The notes under the pieces were generated by a model, which worked only from the letters and a program-made list of their open reading frames with translations, searched no databases and was not told where the DNA came from. Position numbers and translations under genes: made by a program. 64,000 nucleotides of DNA, taken from Channallabes apus. Taxonomy: Eukaryota > Chordata > Actinopteri > Siluriformes > Clariidae. Below, piece by piece: positions 1 through 11,595 of this stretch. Position 1 is the first letter of the stretch. Each line of letters starts with the position of its first letter. Location: positions 20,072,642-20,136,641 of the forward strand of contig CM060121.1 in assembly GCA_030522415.1 (NCBI GenBank), written 5' to 3'.

Positions 1-804
1 ATAACTTCCTGCACCTGAATGAAGAAAAGACCAAGTACACTCTGTTCACTCCGGGCTCATTCAACAGCTCTCCCAATTTTGGTCCTTTAACACCTCGGTT
101 TGTTCCGGTAGTACGCAACCTGGGTGTTATTTTTGACAGTGGTATGCTTTTTGAAAAGCAGATAAGTGCAGTTGTGAAGGCAAGCTTTTACCAGCTAAGG
201 CTCCTCACTAAGGTTTTGAAAAAGCTGTCCATGCCTTCATTAGCTCGCGGATTGACCACTGTAATGCCCTCTACTCTGGACTTAATAAATCACTGCTAAA
301 TCGGCTTCATCTGATACAAAATGCTGCAGCACGTCTCCTCTCCAATACCTCTAAACGCTCTGGCTCCCAGTGCGGTTTAGGGTAGAGTTTAAGATTCTGG
401 TGTTTGTATTTAAGGCCATCAATGGTCTGGCTCCTGTCTATCTCGCGGAGTTGGTAATGGTTCACCACCCAACCAGAACTCTGCGCTCTTCAGAATATAC
501 CACGTTGGTCATACCCAAGTTCAAGTATAAAAAGTTTGGAGGCCGGTCATTTGCCGTCCAGGGCCCAAAATTGTGGAACGTACTACCGGGACAGCTTCGA
601 AACATTACGGAGTTGTGTGTTTTTAAATCACAGTTGAAGACACATCTTTTTAGACTAGCTTTTGATATATAGCTATTGATTTGATCATTGTTTTTATGCT
701 GTTTATTGTGTCTTTGCTTTTATACTGGAAAGCGCCCTGGGCATCTTTAGGTTGTTGTAGGTCGCTATACAAATAAAATTTGATTGATTGATTGATTGAT
801 TGAT
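1..804 (+). mobile_element. L2-like LINE, 3'-terminal fragment
   Basis: This is the end of a CR1/L2-clade non-LTR retrotransposon, cut off by the window start. The coding part decays through stop codons. It gives RT-downstream sequence in several frames (LNEEKTKYTLFTPG, then LGVIFD near 125-140) and then the open tail at 370-672. A 3' UTR follows and ends in a (TGAT/ATTG)n run at about 780-804, the usual 3' end of fish L2 elements. It is 5'-truncated by the window or by incomplete reverse transcription. It is related to, but not the same as, the minus-strand L2-type element at 11150-21400, whose C-terminal frame (11296-11595) has the same motif order. Confidence 0.85.
370..672 (+). pseudogene. 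C-terminal region of L2-like LINE ORF2
   Basis: An open stretch of about 100 codons matching the region after the RT domain of L2-clade ORF2 proteins. Visible landmarks are KILVFVFKAINGLAPVYL, then LRSSE, then the GGRSFAVQGPKLWNVLP block, then FKSQLKTHLFRLAF at the end. These are the same landmarks as in the frame at 11296-11595 minus. There is no independent start codon of meaning: the frame upstream is broken, so this is the remnant of a longer ORF2. Non-functional on its own. Confidence 0.85.
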
Positions 805-2082
805 GAAGAATAGCGTTCCTAACCCACTATTATTTTAATCTTAAATAAAGTTGGCCTAATACAATATTGTTTCCAGTGCTGAAGCAAACATGATTTTGTT
901 TTAGTCTATTCGCTGAATACAACGCGACCCACATCACCTGTGGGTGAAGACCCACAGAAACCGTTACTGTAATCCCCCTTCTCACCTTTCCTTGGTGTGA
1001 AGTTATCAAACCGGTTTCACTGATGGGGTAATTCTGCTTCAATCACTTTCCGATGCTGTTGCTAGGAAATTCCAACCCACAGCCCACAACAACAAGCAAA
1101 TAAGAGACATAATTAACTTCTTAGAAAGAAAAGATTGAGTTTTCCTCTTTTGTGACCATTTGCCATATACAGTACTGCCTGCTTTATTATATATTTAATA
1201 AAACTTTATTGCAACTAAATTGTTTGTTGAAAACAGTGAAACATAAAACACAAACCGAAAGGGCAAATTAAGGAATGTACGAAATATTTACACCTTTACC
1301 GTGTTCAAATAAATATTGTAGAGTTACTGCATTGTTTCAAGACATCCTTAATAAAAAAAAATTCCCCTAATTATATGTCCACAACATACACTTATCAACT
1401 TATCCACATAAACTTATCAACACAAACTCTCCGTGCACGCACACACAATCTCTAAAAAATGTATATTAATAACATACATATACAAATAAACAAAAATGTA
1501 AACATCTATATTGAAGTTTACGGTGAACGCAGAGTCGGCTAAGCACACGTGATGACGCGCGCGCCCTCACCTCTGTTACGGCTGCCTATTTGGCCAAAAA
1601 AATTATAATAATTGAACGATATGTCTGGTCCTGGAAAGAGACATTAACAGTCCGGTGCTGAGAAACGAAATAACCGAAAGGAAAAAAAAGCCTAAGATGA
1701 AGCCCGTGCATCAAATCCAGAAATAAAACTTATTTGCGTATACTAATACTATTTTACTAATAATGCGTTTTAATGTCGGTGATAATTTCATGACTAACCA
1801 TGGGCATAAATTTCATTTAACAGTAGGGGGGACAATAAATATATATTTTTATAAATTTATTGCATTGTTTATGTTGTTTACAGTCAAGCCATCAACATAC
1901 AATAAAATGTAAACATGAGATCTAAACTAAAAACTGTGCTCCCTGTGCTGGTGCTGGCAATATCATCTCTTTGTTCAGCTGTCTCCGGCTCCCTCCCTGG
2001 TCCTGAATCTGCCCCTTCCTCTACTCTCACTGTCTCAGAACAGACTGACTCCTGAAGCAGAAAAAAAAAAGCAGGAAAAGAT
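805..2082. other. AT-rich sequence without recognisable gene
   Basis: No supported coding region. There are A-rich runs, a few CA-rich stretches near 1430-1450, and short open frames with no recognisable motif. It probably contains old unidentified repeats. Confidence 0.5.
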
Positions 2083-2100
2083 GTTCCCTTTCAAAGCTAA

Positions 2101-2261
2101 CTCGATGCTGCGTTGGAAACGCTATGGGGAACATGTCGGTGGCTGTGAAGCATGTGTGTACAAACGCCAAATTTTGGCTTATATAACCTCGGTCAGGTGA
2201 CGCCATCTGATTAGACTCAGCTGCAGGTTATAAATATCGGTTAGCCGGCGACGACCTCAGA
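2101..2261. repeat. DIRS A left inverted terminal repeat
   Basis: Reads ctcgatgctgcg... through a block with cttatataacctcggtcagg and then cggttagccggcgacgacc. It is the reverse complement, with scattered differences, of 6692-6857. Related ITRs bound DIRS B and fragment C. Confidence 0.85.
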
Positions 2262-2703
2262 TTCATTGTCTTCACAATACTGTGAACGCAACGTGTGCAA
2301 GCACAAAAAAAAAAAAAAAAAAAAAGCATTTAAAACAAATATCTTTAAAAAAAATACATTTAAATTATCACTAAGATAATGGCGGAGTTTAGTGCTGTAT
2401 GTCCTTGTGAGAACTATCTCTCCGAAGGCGACACGCACACTGTTTGCTTTTAATGCTTGGGTGAGAGCGACGCTCTCGATGGATTTAAAGGAGAGTGTGA
2501 GCATTGTGACAATCTCCCGGTAAAAATGCTCCGCGCGCCTCGCGTTCTTCAGGGAACCACGCGCCGCGCTGCATTCCTGGGGATCACAGGTTGATCTGGC
2601 CGAGGCACGAGGGACGGAGCCTCTCCTTTCTCTCGACTCCTCCCCCGATCACGTAGTCTCTCCCTCCACTTCACGAGCGCACTCCTGTGCTTCTCGTGAG
2701 TCG

Positions 2704-3753
2704 ATGGAAGAGACCCTGTCCCTTGCTTCTATAAAAATGGCAGCAGCCACCTCAGAACGACCCTCTAGTAATGACAGAGAATATGAAAGGTTGCTGGAAG
2801 TCATAACGCGTGCAGTCGAACGGCTTCACATTGACTGGCCACAGGAGCAAGCTCTCACCACACACTCAAAATTAGACGACAGATTTCTGTCGGGTGGCCA
2901 GGAGAGGGCGCCAAAACGCCGCTCTCTCCCATTTTTTGATGATCTCCATAGTGAACTATCCCGTTCATGGGATAAACCTTTTTCATCCCGTATTTTTGTA
3001 CCACCAACCTCGTTCTTTTCCAACATTATTGATGCTAAGACATGGGGCTATGTGATGATGCCACAGGTTGAGGAGACGCTAGCTAGCTATCTCACTCCTG
3101 GAACATCATCATTTAAGAAGCCAACCCTCCCCTCCAAGCCGTGTAGAATTTCTTCTAACCTGGTAGGGAAGGCGTTTCAAGCAGCAAGTCAGGCTGGCGC
3201 TTCCTTGCACACCATGGCGGTTTTGCAAGCGTACCAGGCTGATCTGCTGAATGATTTGAGCACGAGCGGCACTGTGGATCAAGAAGCATTCACAGAGTTA
3301 CGCCGGCCTACTGATCTGTCCCTGCGTGCGACTAAACAAACAGCCCGTGCTATCGGCCGTTCTATGGCATCCCTAGTGTGTGCAGAAAGACATCTATGGC
3401 TTAATCTGACGGGCATCAAGGATAAGGATCGCTCATTCCTCCTTGATGTCCCTGTCTCACCATCAGGCCTATTTGGCGACGCCGTTAATTCCGTTGCCAC
3501 CAAGTTTCGAGATGCCAATGTCTATAAACAGGTTTTTGGGAAATTTCTCCCCCGCCGTACTCAGGAGCCGAGGTCATCGGCCACCCAGCCTCGACCAAAG
3601 CTGAGTCTCGCAGAAAGGCAAGAGGCGCAGAAGGAGAGCGTCAGTAGCCGCGCACCCCCCCGTAAGGACTGGGGTACGGCTCACCGCCCCTCACAGATCG
3701 CCTCTAAAAGCTCAGAACGCCGCGCCGTCTTCTTCTCTAAGAAGAGGCCCTGA
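2704..3753 (+). CDS. DIRS1-like ORF1 (gag-like protein)
   Basis: A 349-codon frame. The last third has the conserved fish DIRS1 ORF1 block: DLSLRATKQTARAIGRSMAS, then RHLWLNLTGIKD, then PVSPSGLFGDAV, followed by a basic, Arg/Lys-rich tail ending in FSKKRP, which is plausible for nucleic-acid binding. The N-terminal half (residues 1-150) is polar with few landmarks. ATG 2704 is the first in frame after the left ITR and leader; a second in-frame ATG at residue 12 is possible. By family knowledge ORF1 acts as the structural Gag equivalent. It is the only intact frame in element A, whose RT and recombinase are riddled with stops. Survival may be chance or recent decay. Confidence 0.85.
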   Translation: MEETLSLASIKMAAATSERPSSNDREYERLLEVITRAVERLHIDWPQEQALTTHSKLDDRFLSGGQERAPKRRSLPFFDDLHSELSRSWDKPFSSRIFVPPTSFFSNIIDAKTWGYVMMPQVEETLASYLTPGTSSFKKPTLPSKPCRISSNLVGKAFQAASQAGASLHTMAVLQAYQADLLNDLSTSGTVDQEAFTELRRPTDLSLRATKQTARAIGRSMASLVCAERHLWLNLTGIKDKDRSFLLDVPVSPSGLFGDAVNSVATKFRDANVYKQVFGKFLPRRTQEPRSSATQPRPKLSLAERQEAQKESVSSRAPPRKDWGTAHRPSQIASKSSERRAVFFSKKRP

Positions 3754-5089
3754 AGGATTGTGGGGTCTTCCCCGGGGGAGAGCACGTAATTTTCTTCTTT
3801 AAGAACATGCCCCCCCCCCCGGGCAAACCACGGGACCGATGTTTAGTTCCGCCGCCTTTGGTGTTTCGGACGACGCCGGTCCTCAACGACATCTTAGCTC
3901 TTCGGTTAAATTCCTGCTGTATTCCAGGATGCCGAACAGCTAACATGATCCCCCATGACTCATCACATGATGAGTGAGAGCATTACATCACTCTCCGTGT
4001 TTTCAGAATGGCGTGGTCTCCACTTCCATGAAACCAGAAAGTGTGCATCTCCTGACAGAGGCTGCTGGAGGAACGGGGCCATAGAACATGTTCCCCTACC
4101 AGATAGTGAGTCAGGTATTGCTTAGTTCCTATAGGAACAGTGGGGCTGCGTCCAAATTTTCAGATTTTGTGGTTTTTACCAACATCTAAATAAATAAATA
4201 CAGTTTCAAAATTGACTGTCAAAGTGATTGTTCTCAAATCCTACCAAGCGATTGATTTGTGACAATTGATTGAAGGACGCTTATTTTCATATTGCCACAA
4301 CACAGGGAAGGACCTGAGGTTCACTTCGGGAGCGAAGCTTACCAGTATCAGATCCTTCCATTTCTACCTAGCTCTCTACATGAATGTATTGAATTACATA
4401 CAGTATATGACTGGCTGGCCCAGTCTCAGTAGCTAGCGCTTCGACATCAGCATGTCGTCCTAGCTCATTTTTGGTTCTAAGATAGGGGATTTCAATCTAG
4501 GGCCAATCCCCAACAAGGGTTACGCACCAGGTGCTTCGTACCCTCCCTAGGTGGCTCAGACCCCGGTTTCTACTTTGGGTCCCACTCTAAGTTCATTTTG
4601 TCGTCACAGATGCTAACGACATTTCCCTTACGGGCTAAGATGCGGTTTTGGATGACCATCCAGCCCCACGGAGCTGGAAAGGCTTTCATCTCGTACGGCA
4701 CATCAATTGCCTCGAAATGATGGCCCTATTTCTGGCCCTAAAGCACTTCCTCCAGCAATTGAGAGGCTACCATGCCCTAGTGTGGATGTGCAACACTATT
4801 GCAGCCACATATTATCGCCAGGGAAGACTGTGCTCGCGCCACTAAACAGCTAGCGCACCAGATTCCTCTCCCTCAGAGCGATTTACATTTCAGGGCATAT
4901 AAATAAGGAGCATCTGTACTATCCAGTCAAGCTCTGACACACGGGGATTGGAAACCCCACCCCGAAGTAGTCAGTCAATCTGGGAGAGATTTCAGCTAGC
5001 AGAGGTGGACCTCTTTACCTCGAAAGACCAGAAAATGTCCCCTTTGCTGCTCTCTGACTTTTCCAGCCCCACCCCTGGGTCTGGACACC
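3754..5089 (+). pseudogene. Decayed DIRS RT/RNase H region
   Basis: Downstream of ORF1 the three frames share short islands of DIRS polymerase. At about 3990-4110 there is a stretch homologous to 35370-35460 of DIRS B (WRGLHFHETRKC-like). At about 4320-4345 there is a decayed form of the FGGEAYQYRVLPL island seen in B. At 4648-4845 there is a clear RNase H island (HINCLEMMALFLALKHFLQQ, then LRGYHALV). Stops and frameshifts separate them. The order RT, RNase H, recombinase is that of DIRS elements. Confidence 0.75.
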
Positions 5090-6626
5090 TTGGCCCTTAC
5101 GCGGCCCAGGTTACGTCTCTATAAAATTTTTCCTGATAACGCTGCTTCCGGGAGTCTAAGTCAAGCTGGTCTTCCAGTCAGCGAAATTAAGACTATTCTA
5201 GGGCTCCCTCTCCTAGAAGAGCTTATGCCCTCAGAAATGAATGTATGTGAAAGATTCGTACATACGAAGTGTTTCAGCCCATATACTGTAGCTTGAAGCC
5301 TCTGTCCTCTGCCTGTTACAGCTTCGGAGCAGGTAAGACTTCATCTACAGTGTCCAGTATGTGCCCTTTGGGTGAAAGAGCCTATGAGCCTCACAGTACC
5401 ACGTCACCTCTAGTGGGTAGACTCAGTTCACTGCCGAAGTGTTCAGTGCTGGAACTGCTGCTGCTGCTGCTGAAAAAAAAAAAAAAAAAATGTTTGTCCT
5501 CGAGCTTGTGCCCTAGTACTCTCAGGACGTACTTAATTGCATTCTCACTCAACTATCGTCTGACATTGTTTTTGAAACATCCTGTCCTCCGCCTTTACAG
5601 CTTCGGAACAGAAGAGATTTCACTGACTATGTCCAGTACACGCTCTTCAGATTTATGTCCACCACACCAGCCGGTAGCGTAAACCAGAGCAGTTTTTACA
5701 TGTTTGGAACCGCAACCTGCGGTGCCTCAGCCACTATACTGGATGAGAGTGCTATTGCCCCCTCCCATGGGACACATGAGCTCAATTCACCTCTAGGAAT
5801 CAGGGCTCATTCAACCAAGGGGATCGCCCCATATATTGCACTAGCAAGGGGTATCCCTCCTACAGCAAGTGTGTGCTCAGCAGGTTGACCCAGTCCTCTG
5901 CTGAATTGCTCCAGTGCTGGAGTTTCTCTAAGAAGAATTGTCTTCAGGCTTGTGCCTAGTACCCTCAGAACGTACGCATTCGCTATCTCAGTCTGCCACG
6001 TTCTGATTGAAGCCACTAGAGTCAGCACCTGGCAGGCCTCTGACCCTTAGGATGGTTTTTCTTATGGCCATTTCTTCTCCCAAGAGGATCGGAGATCTGC
6101 GTACTTGTCAGTCTCCCCATCTTGCCTGGACCTACTTTGCCCAGTATGTGCCCTTCAGACCTACGTCCACCGAACCAGCCAGTGGCGAAGGTCAGGGCAA
6201 CTTTCTGTGTGCTATGGAGGCCGCAACCGGGGGCGGGGTGCGTCCGCAACTACTGTACACATACCTTGTCACTGGATGATAGATGCTACTGCCCACTCCT
6301 ATGAGGCGCATGAGCTCACTTTGCCTCTGGGAGTCAGGGCCCTTTCAACCAGAGGGGTCACCTCATCTATTGCTCCTGCAAGAGGTACTCCCTGCAGCAA
6401 GTGTGTGATGCGGCAGGTTTTTTTCCTCCCCGCATACATTTGCAAAATTTATAGTCTGGATGTCCACGTAGCTCCCAGACATAGTTCTGAGACTCCGCGG
6501 CCTTGTGCACACATGCTACACAACCTTGTGGTCCAGACACCTGCAGTGAGGCGGCGTTGGTATTCTCGTTCCCATAGCGTTGAAAGGGAACGCCTTGGGT
6601 TACTTTGCTGTAACCCTGTTCCCTGA
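5090..6626 (+). pseudogene. Decayed DIRS tyrosine recombinase with internal repeats
   Basis: Broken frames carry tyrosine-recombinase islands. The clearest is around 6140-6430: SQWRRSGQLSVCYGGRN, then SYEAHELTLPLGVRALSTRG, then the box ending IYSLDV. A similar block appears earlier at about 5640-5880 (LNSPLGIRAHSTKG), and the cttcggagcag / cttcggaacag motif recurs at 5325 and 5605. This shows partial tandem duplication of the recombinase C-terminus. The same kind of duplication is far more exact in DIRS B. No frame is long enough to encode an active enzyme. A poly(A) run lies at about 5473-5490. Confidence 0.7.
6577..6618. repeat. DIRS A internal complementary region
   Basis: The segment starting gcgttgaaagggaacg and ending gctgtaaccctg is the reverse complement, with few mismatches, of the sequence made by joining the right tip of the element (about 6880-6908) to its left tip (2083-2097). 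In the DIRS1 replication model this region templates completion of the ends and circle formation. Confidence 0.8.
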
Positions 6627-6691
6627 AAAGCGGGAACGAGATGCTGCGTCGCAATGCCGCACTGCCACGTGACCGGACGTCCATTCAGACA

Positions 6692-6857
6692 AATGAATCT
6701 GAGGTCGTCGCCGGCTAACCGATATTTATAACCTGCAGCTGAGTCTAATCAGATGACCTCACCTGACCGAGGTTATATAAGCCAAAATTTGGCGTGTTTG
6801 TACACACATGCTTCACAGCCGCCGACATGTTCCCCATAGCGTTTCCAACGCAGCATC
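6692..6857. repeat. DIRS A right inverted terminal repeat
   Basis: Inverted copy of 2101-2261, followed by the right extension to 6908 that contains the cagggaacagggttacagc block pairing with 6600-6640. Confidence 0.85.
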
Positions 6858-6908
6858 TCGTTCCCGCTTTTCAGGGAACAGGGTTACAGCAAAGTAACCC
6901 GAGACGTT

Positions 6909-7959
6909 TTCCATACTCATAATAACTAACTTGTTTACATTACACTTGTTAAATTGAAAGATCATACTGTAAATTGGTGAGCCTATTACTTTCTACTGAA
7001 CAGCCACAACTCCGAAAACATTAAAGAAATTGTTCACCCAAAAAAAAAAAAAATTATCTGTCATTATCCCTTCAATAAAAGCACCACACTTACCCGACAC
7101 TGTACATCTGATTGACCCTACGGGGTCAAGTAATCTTTCACACCTAATATTTTAGCATTGACGTAATGTAAATAAACCATTTACTCTAACTTAAATTTTT
7201 TAAGTTCATGTAAACTAATTTCTGAAGGTGAAACAAACCAAATATTTAAAGTTGTTCTAAATCTAAATAAATGAGTTGGCTATATTACTTAATGTAAATA
7301 TTCTACTAAATCTAACCTGAAATTATAAACTTGATATAAACCACTTTTGAATGGTTGAGCAAATTACCTTTTTTTAAGTTGCATCAAATAAAGATTTAAG
7401 GCATTCACAATTTAAATATAAAAGCATAAAAAATTTAATTACATATTGATTTACAATCAAAACACATTTCTTTATATAAACATTTATTGTGGAATGAACA
7501 TATTTTCATCCAAAATGTTAACATTAAGATTTTGTTTTTTCAAAATGTATAAACACCAACAGTCATTCAACACTGCTAACTGAATTTGAAATTGAGAGGA
7601 ATAAAAAGATATGTCTGCATTTATCCACAAATTTAATTTTGCAATGGGTACATCTTGTCCTTGTCAAACCTGCTGAAGAAGAACCAAACTAAGTACTCCG
7701 CGACTAAAATAAATTACTCCATAAAATTACAAATAGTAACACTCAACTTTCCAACATACATTTATTAATTGGACTGGAAAGAAAATTAGAAAATGTTCCT
7801 GAAACAAAATCAGCAGAGGTAAAACAACATGTAACATTCATGTGCGACTGGTGGAAACTCAATAAGTCACAATCCCGATTTCCTGTGGAGGCTGAAGACA
7901 GTCCTCTTCCTACCTAAAGACAAACAGGGCCATCGTGCACCTCTCAAGTTCTCGTTAGA
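6909..7959. other. AT-rich sequence without recognisable gene
   Basis: No supported gene. There is a poly(A) run near 7040-7053 and many short AT-rich stretches, probably old MITE or hAT filler. Confidence 0.5.
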
Positions 7960-8160
7960 ATGCCTAAAACTAAACGGTCGAAAGTGTGGCTGTATTTCAC
8001 AAGAAAGGATTCCGACACCGCGACGTGCAGCGAATGTTTTACAGCAGTTGCGTGTAAAGGCGGAAACATGTAAAATCTAATGAAACATTCGAGGGCAGAT
8101 GAAATAAAGTTTAAAGCAGAGGGAGGCACCGTGTTTGACAGCTTGTGGACAACAGCTGGC
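7960..8160 (+). pseudogene. BED-type zinc finger of a hAT transposase
   Basis: Starting at ATG 7960 the frame reads MPKTKRSKVWLYFTRKDSD, then TCSECF, then CKGGNM, a stop codon, then NLMKH. The pattern V-W-x-Y-F ... C-x2-C ... C-K-G-G ... H is the BED finger found at the N-terminus of hAT transposases and ZBED proteins, where it binds DNA. The stop in the middle of the finger and the absence of the catalytic and dimerisation regions show that it is a dead fragment. Confidence 0.7.
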
Positions 8161-8728
8161 ACTATCAGTGTGGACGACCCTCAGCGCCAGTCATACCAAC
8201 TGTCACCGATTATGATGACGTCAGCAGCCTTGCCGCAGGTTAGTAGTAGGATAATGTAATGTTAATAGCAAAATGCAAATCTTGCATTCCTGCTAACAAA
8301 TAGTCAAACGATTTGTAAAAACGTAATGTAACATGGATTCTGTTTATAATTGTGGCTTTCCAGCTAGTACTAGTAGAACTACAACAGTGACCCCATTTAC
8401 CATTGTAAAGAAGGCTATGCATGTCCTGTGCAGGGCAATAAGTCAGGAAAGGTGTCGTATTTTGACAGAAAAGGCAAATATGGTGAAATTTCTGCAAAAG
8501 AATTGCTAAAATTTGAAGCTTACATATTCATATATACTTTAAACTTTTAATATATTGTTACATTTTAAGCATAAAATTTTTTGTTCAATAAAAATTCATT
8601 CTTGAGTTATCCACTATAATTTTTTGGCTTAAAAGTATCGGTTCAGGCACCGTTTTGGCACCGGTACCGTTTTCAAAGTATCGATTTGGCACCGGTATCG
8701 AAAAAAACCCAAACGATACCCAACCCTA
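7960..8728 (+). mobile_element. hAT element remnant with BED finger and right terminus
   Basis: The sequence starts with a BED zinc-finger coding island and ends at 8728 with ...cgatacccaaccct. Read in reverse that end is AGGGTTGGGTATCG, the terminus of a widespread vertebrate hAT family. The terminal 90 bases repeat the ggcaccggta motif. The matching left terminus is not present, so the copy is truncated, and most of the transposase is missing. Confidence 0.65.
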
Positions 8729-8899
8729 AATATGATGTTGGGCTTTTGCAGCTATAACAGCTTCTGCTCTTGTGTGAATTCTTTCCACAAGGTTTAGGAG
8801 AATGTATGTAACTAATGTTAATACATACTGATAAAAAATAAATAAAAAAAGGTTGTAGGCTGCAGCTGATAATGCGAATGACCTCATATCTGTCAATAT

Positions 8900-9030
8900 G
8901 AAGGGGCAGAGATAGTTGTATGGTTTTTGGATGTTGGTATACTGATTGGAAGCTCACAGGTTCAAACCCCAGCACCACCAAGCTGCCACCTGGACCTTTA
9001 AACAAGGCTAAGTTATCAATACAGTAACAT
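8900..9030 (+). repeat. tRNA-derived SINE-like fragment
   Basis: Contains ggttcaaaccccagcaccac followed by caagctgccacctgg and a decayed ccttTaaAcaaggc. This is the body of a common fish tRNA-derived SINE-type repeat, with a B-box-like GGTTCAAACC at about 8949. The A-box half is degraded. Confidence 0.5.
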
Positions 9031-9889
9031 TTTTCAGTCCTAAGGATTAAATGCTTCATGAACAAATGCTTACCAGTGCTTAATCAGCTTAATCAGTTGG
9101 TCCACATCTGCCACTCAAATACACCATAAGACATTTCAGGAGATAATCACCTCCAGGCTCTAGGGATATAAAAACAAACATAGTATTGTTGGTTATGTTA
9201 GGCTTGAAAAGCGTGATAAAATGAACATGGCAGACATTGAAAACTGTATTCAGACAGCATACACTAACCTGTGAACAAGTTAAACTAAATATTATTCGCA
9301 ATATTACATTTGACACCAAGCTAATTTCTGCTTTTTTGAGCGAGTACATACCAGATCAAAAACTTGAAGATGAAGATTATATCTCTGGTCTTCTCTCTGA
9401 CAGGTTCCTCCCTAGTTTCTGATGATCTCAATTAGTTTGTAGTGTTGCTTGTCCAAGGAAACCAGTAATCTTGCTTGAAGTGGAGCAGATATAATTCTCA
9501 GAAACTCATTACTGACCTTAAAAAAATAAATAAATAATAAAAAAAAAGGTAAAAACAAAAATTGGACTGGCTCAAGTTCTTATGTTAGCAAATCTTAATT
9601 ACAGTATGTATAAAGTATAGAAAGCAGTATGGGTAAAATAATGCCCTTTCAGAAAAGCTAACAGACCTGTAAACACAAAAGTGCATAAAGATTATGTTTA
9701 CTTTTAAAGTTATTTCATGACATCGTAATGGCTAAAATGTACTTGAAGTAATGTTAAATCAACATGTCAAATTTATGCCAATATTTATATACTGATACCG
9801 TTAAAAACGTGTCATAAAGTGTCACCAGTATGTCAGGAACATGTGCTAATGACCCGTTTCATACGAGGGAATATAGTTTTAGTGATATT

Positions 9890-11110
9890 ACACTGTAAAA
9901 TGTAATAAGTTGACTTTACTTAGAAAAAGTGAGGAAACCGATTGCCTTAAAATTTCCAAGTAAAGTAGAGTATTAATGTTTAGTTGGCATAACTTAACAC
10001 AACTTGTAGGGACAACTTGTTAATCAAGTATGCTTAAGTACTGTTGACTTAAAATCATTATTTGAGTTAACTTTCTATTAGTGCTCACATTGCTAAGAAA
10101 ATATTAGGAAACCGATTGCCTTAAAAAAAACAAGTAAACATTACTCCAATAACTTAAGTGCATCAATTGTTTATTACATTGTGGCATGGTCGGGGGTGGT
10201 GGCTGACGACCATCATGCCTTGCGGGGGTTCTCTATGTGTCCATCCTGTTGGAGAAAGGTGTTTAGGTTAATGGCTTCAGCCGTGTTTGTGTGTACTATC
10301 TCAGTGAAGGTGCTGCTCAGGCCATACAGTGCTGAGATCTAATAAAATACTCCCAGCTATTGCATTGGGCAGCAACCAAGCTCACTCATCTCCAAGATCT
10401 CTTCTAGCAGTGAAAATGGAACTTGGAGAAACTAAGTAAGCTTAATTGCTGCCCAATGCAATGGCTGGGAGAAGTTTATTCACCACACAGTCACTGTATA
10501 GCATGGGAACTACATCCAATTCAGCCTTAGTATGAACCGGGGCACATTCAACAGGTCACACACACATCTTAAAACACCCAACTTGGCCGAAGCCACTAAC
10601 CCAAACAACTGTCCTGAAAAGGGTGAACGGACAGCAAAAACCCCGCAAAGCATGATGGTCGTCAGCCGCCGCCCCGCCCACGCTACAGTATAAAACACTG
10701 AGAATATATATCCACTGTCAGGAACAATTGAAATCTGACCCAAATCATCACTATTCTTACACATTTTAACCTAACATGTAACTTAAAACCGTAATGAAGC
10801 TTCAGATGTTAAAAACATCCTGCTGCTTCTTTCAACATCAGAAAATTTGCGCCAATTCACGAGCTGAGCACGCACAAATTCTACTACGCATGCTCTCTTG
10901 CTTCTTCTTCCCCCCCTTTTTATACTTCTTCATTATTCTTGGGCTCGCTGCTGCCTCTCACTGGTACAATAACGTCATTGCTTTATTTGTTGCTACTTAT
11001 GTTTTGCAAGTAAGCATCACTAAAACTATTAAGTAAATTGTTTTACTCACCCTGCAAGTAAGTGTTACTCAACAAAACCTTGTAAGAAGTATAGTTTGAA
11101 TTTTTTGAGT
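9890..11110. repeat. Unclassified interspersed repeat with nested LTR-like pair
   Basis: The phrase gaaaccgattgccttaaaa occurs twice (about 9937 and 10108), and ttgactttactt-like and agtaaagttta-like segments occur at the two ends in opposite orientation. This suggests a MITE-like element. It is interrupted by the 10180-10687 inverted pair. No coding capacity recognised. Confidence 0.35.
10180..10687. repeat. Head-to-head pair of TGTGGCG-family LTR-like sequences
   Basis: The forward arm (about 10180-10430) begins tgtggcatgg and contains ggttaatggcttcagccgtg and ccagctattgcattgggcagc. The reverse arm (about 10437-10687) contains the same blocks as reverse complement (gctgcccaatgcaatggctg, then ggccgaagccactaaccc) and ends cgctaca. 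Single copies of the same family occur at about 16600-16890 and 40953-41197. Confidence 0.6.
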
Positions 11111-11295
11111 AAAGTTTACTATTAATCACAAACATGAGGGCTCCCTGAGATGTAAAGCAAACAATCACCTCACCTTCAACAAACCTGAGTGATCAAATGA
11201 GAGTGAGGAAGACAGCATCTAAACATACCAGTTCACCATAATATTCTACGTCCATGAGTCCCCCAGATCTGCTCCTTTACCTAAGGCAAATCTAT

Positions 11296-11595
11296 TTATA
11301 AAAATGCTTGGCTAAATAAATAGGTTTTTAGCCTAGACTTAAACACTGAGACTGTGTCTGAGTCCCGAACACTATTTGGAAGACTATTCCATAATTTTGG
11401 GGCTTTGTAAGAAAAACCTCTGCCCCCAGCTGTAGTTTTCATGATACGCGGTACTGACAAGCAGCCTGCATCCTTTGATCGAAGTAGGAGTGGCGGATCG
11501 TAAGACACTAGCAGTTCGCTCAGATACTGCGGCGCGAGACCATTTAATGCTTTATATGTCAAGAGTAGTTTTTTAAAATCAATGCGAAATTTCAC
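11296..11595 (-). pseudogene. L2-type LINE ORF2 C-terminal region
   Basis: About 99 codons with KFRIDFKKLLLTYKALNGLA, then the GGRGFSYKAPKLWNSLP block, then FKSRLKTYLFSQAF. This is the same order as at 370-672. It is the continuation of the RT frame that ends at about 17690, beyond the 11708-17687 insertion. Stops surround it. Confidence 0.85.

Larger units (their letters stand above)
2083..6908 (+). mobile_element. DIRS1-like retrotransposon A
   Basis: A tyrosine-recombinase retrotransposon of DIRS1 type. It has inverted terminal repeats (about 2101-2261 against 6692-6857), an open gag-like ORF (2704-3753), decayed RT/RNase H (about 4290-4845) and decayed tyrosine recombinase (about 5090-6626). 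An internal complementary region at 6577-6618 matches the joined outer ends of the element: its first half pairs with the left tip (2083-2097) and its second half with the right tip (about 6880-6908). DIRS elements use this region when a circular intermediate is made, and they integrate without target duplications; I see none here. RT and recombinase carry many stops, so the copy is dead, but ORF1 has stayed open. Confidence 0.88.

Noticed and set aside
2826..3518. Minus-strand frames opposite DIRS ORF1
   Set aside because: They overlap a recognised family protein on the plus strand and show no motif of their own.
8736..8800. Tc1 transposase C-terminal scrap (minus strand)
   Set aside because: Only about 20 codons resemble such a C-terminus; too short to support as a feature.
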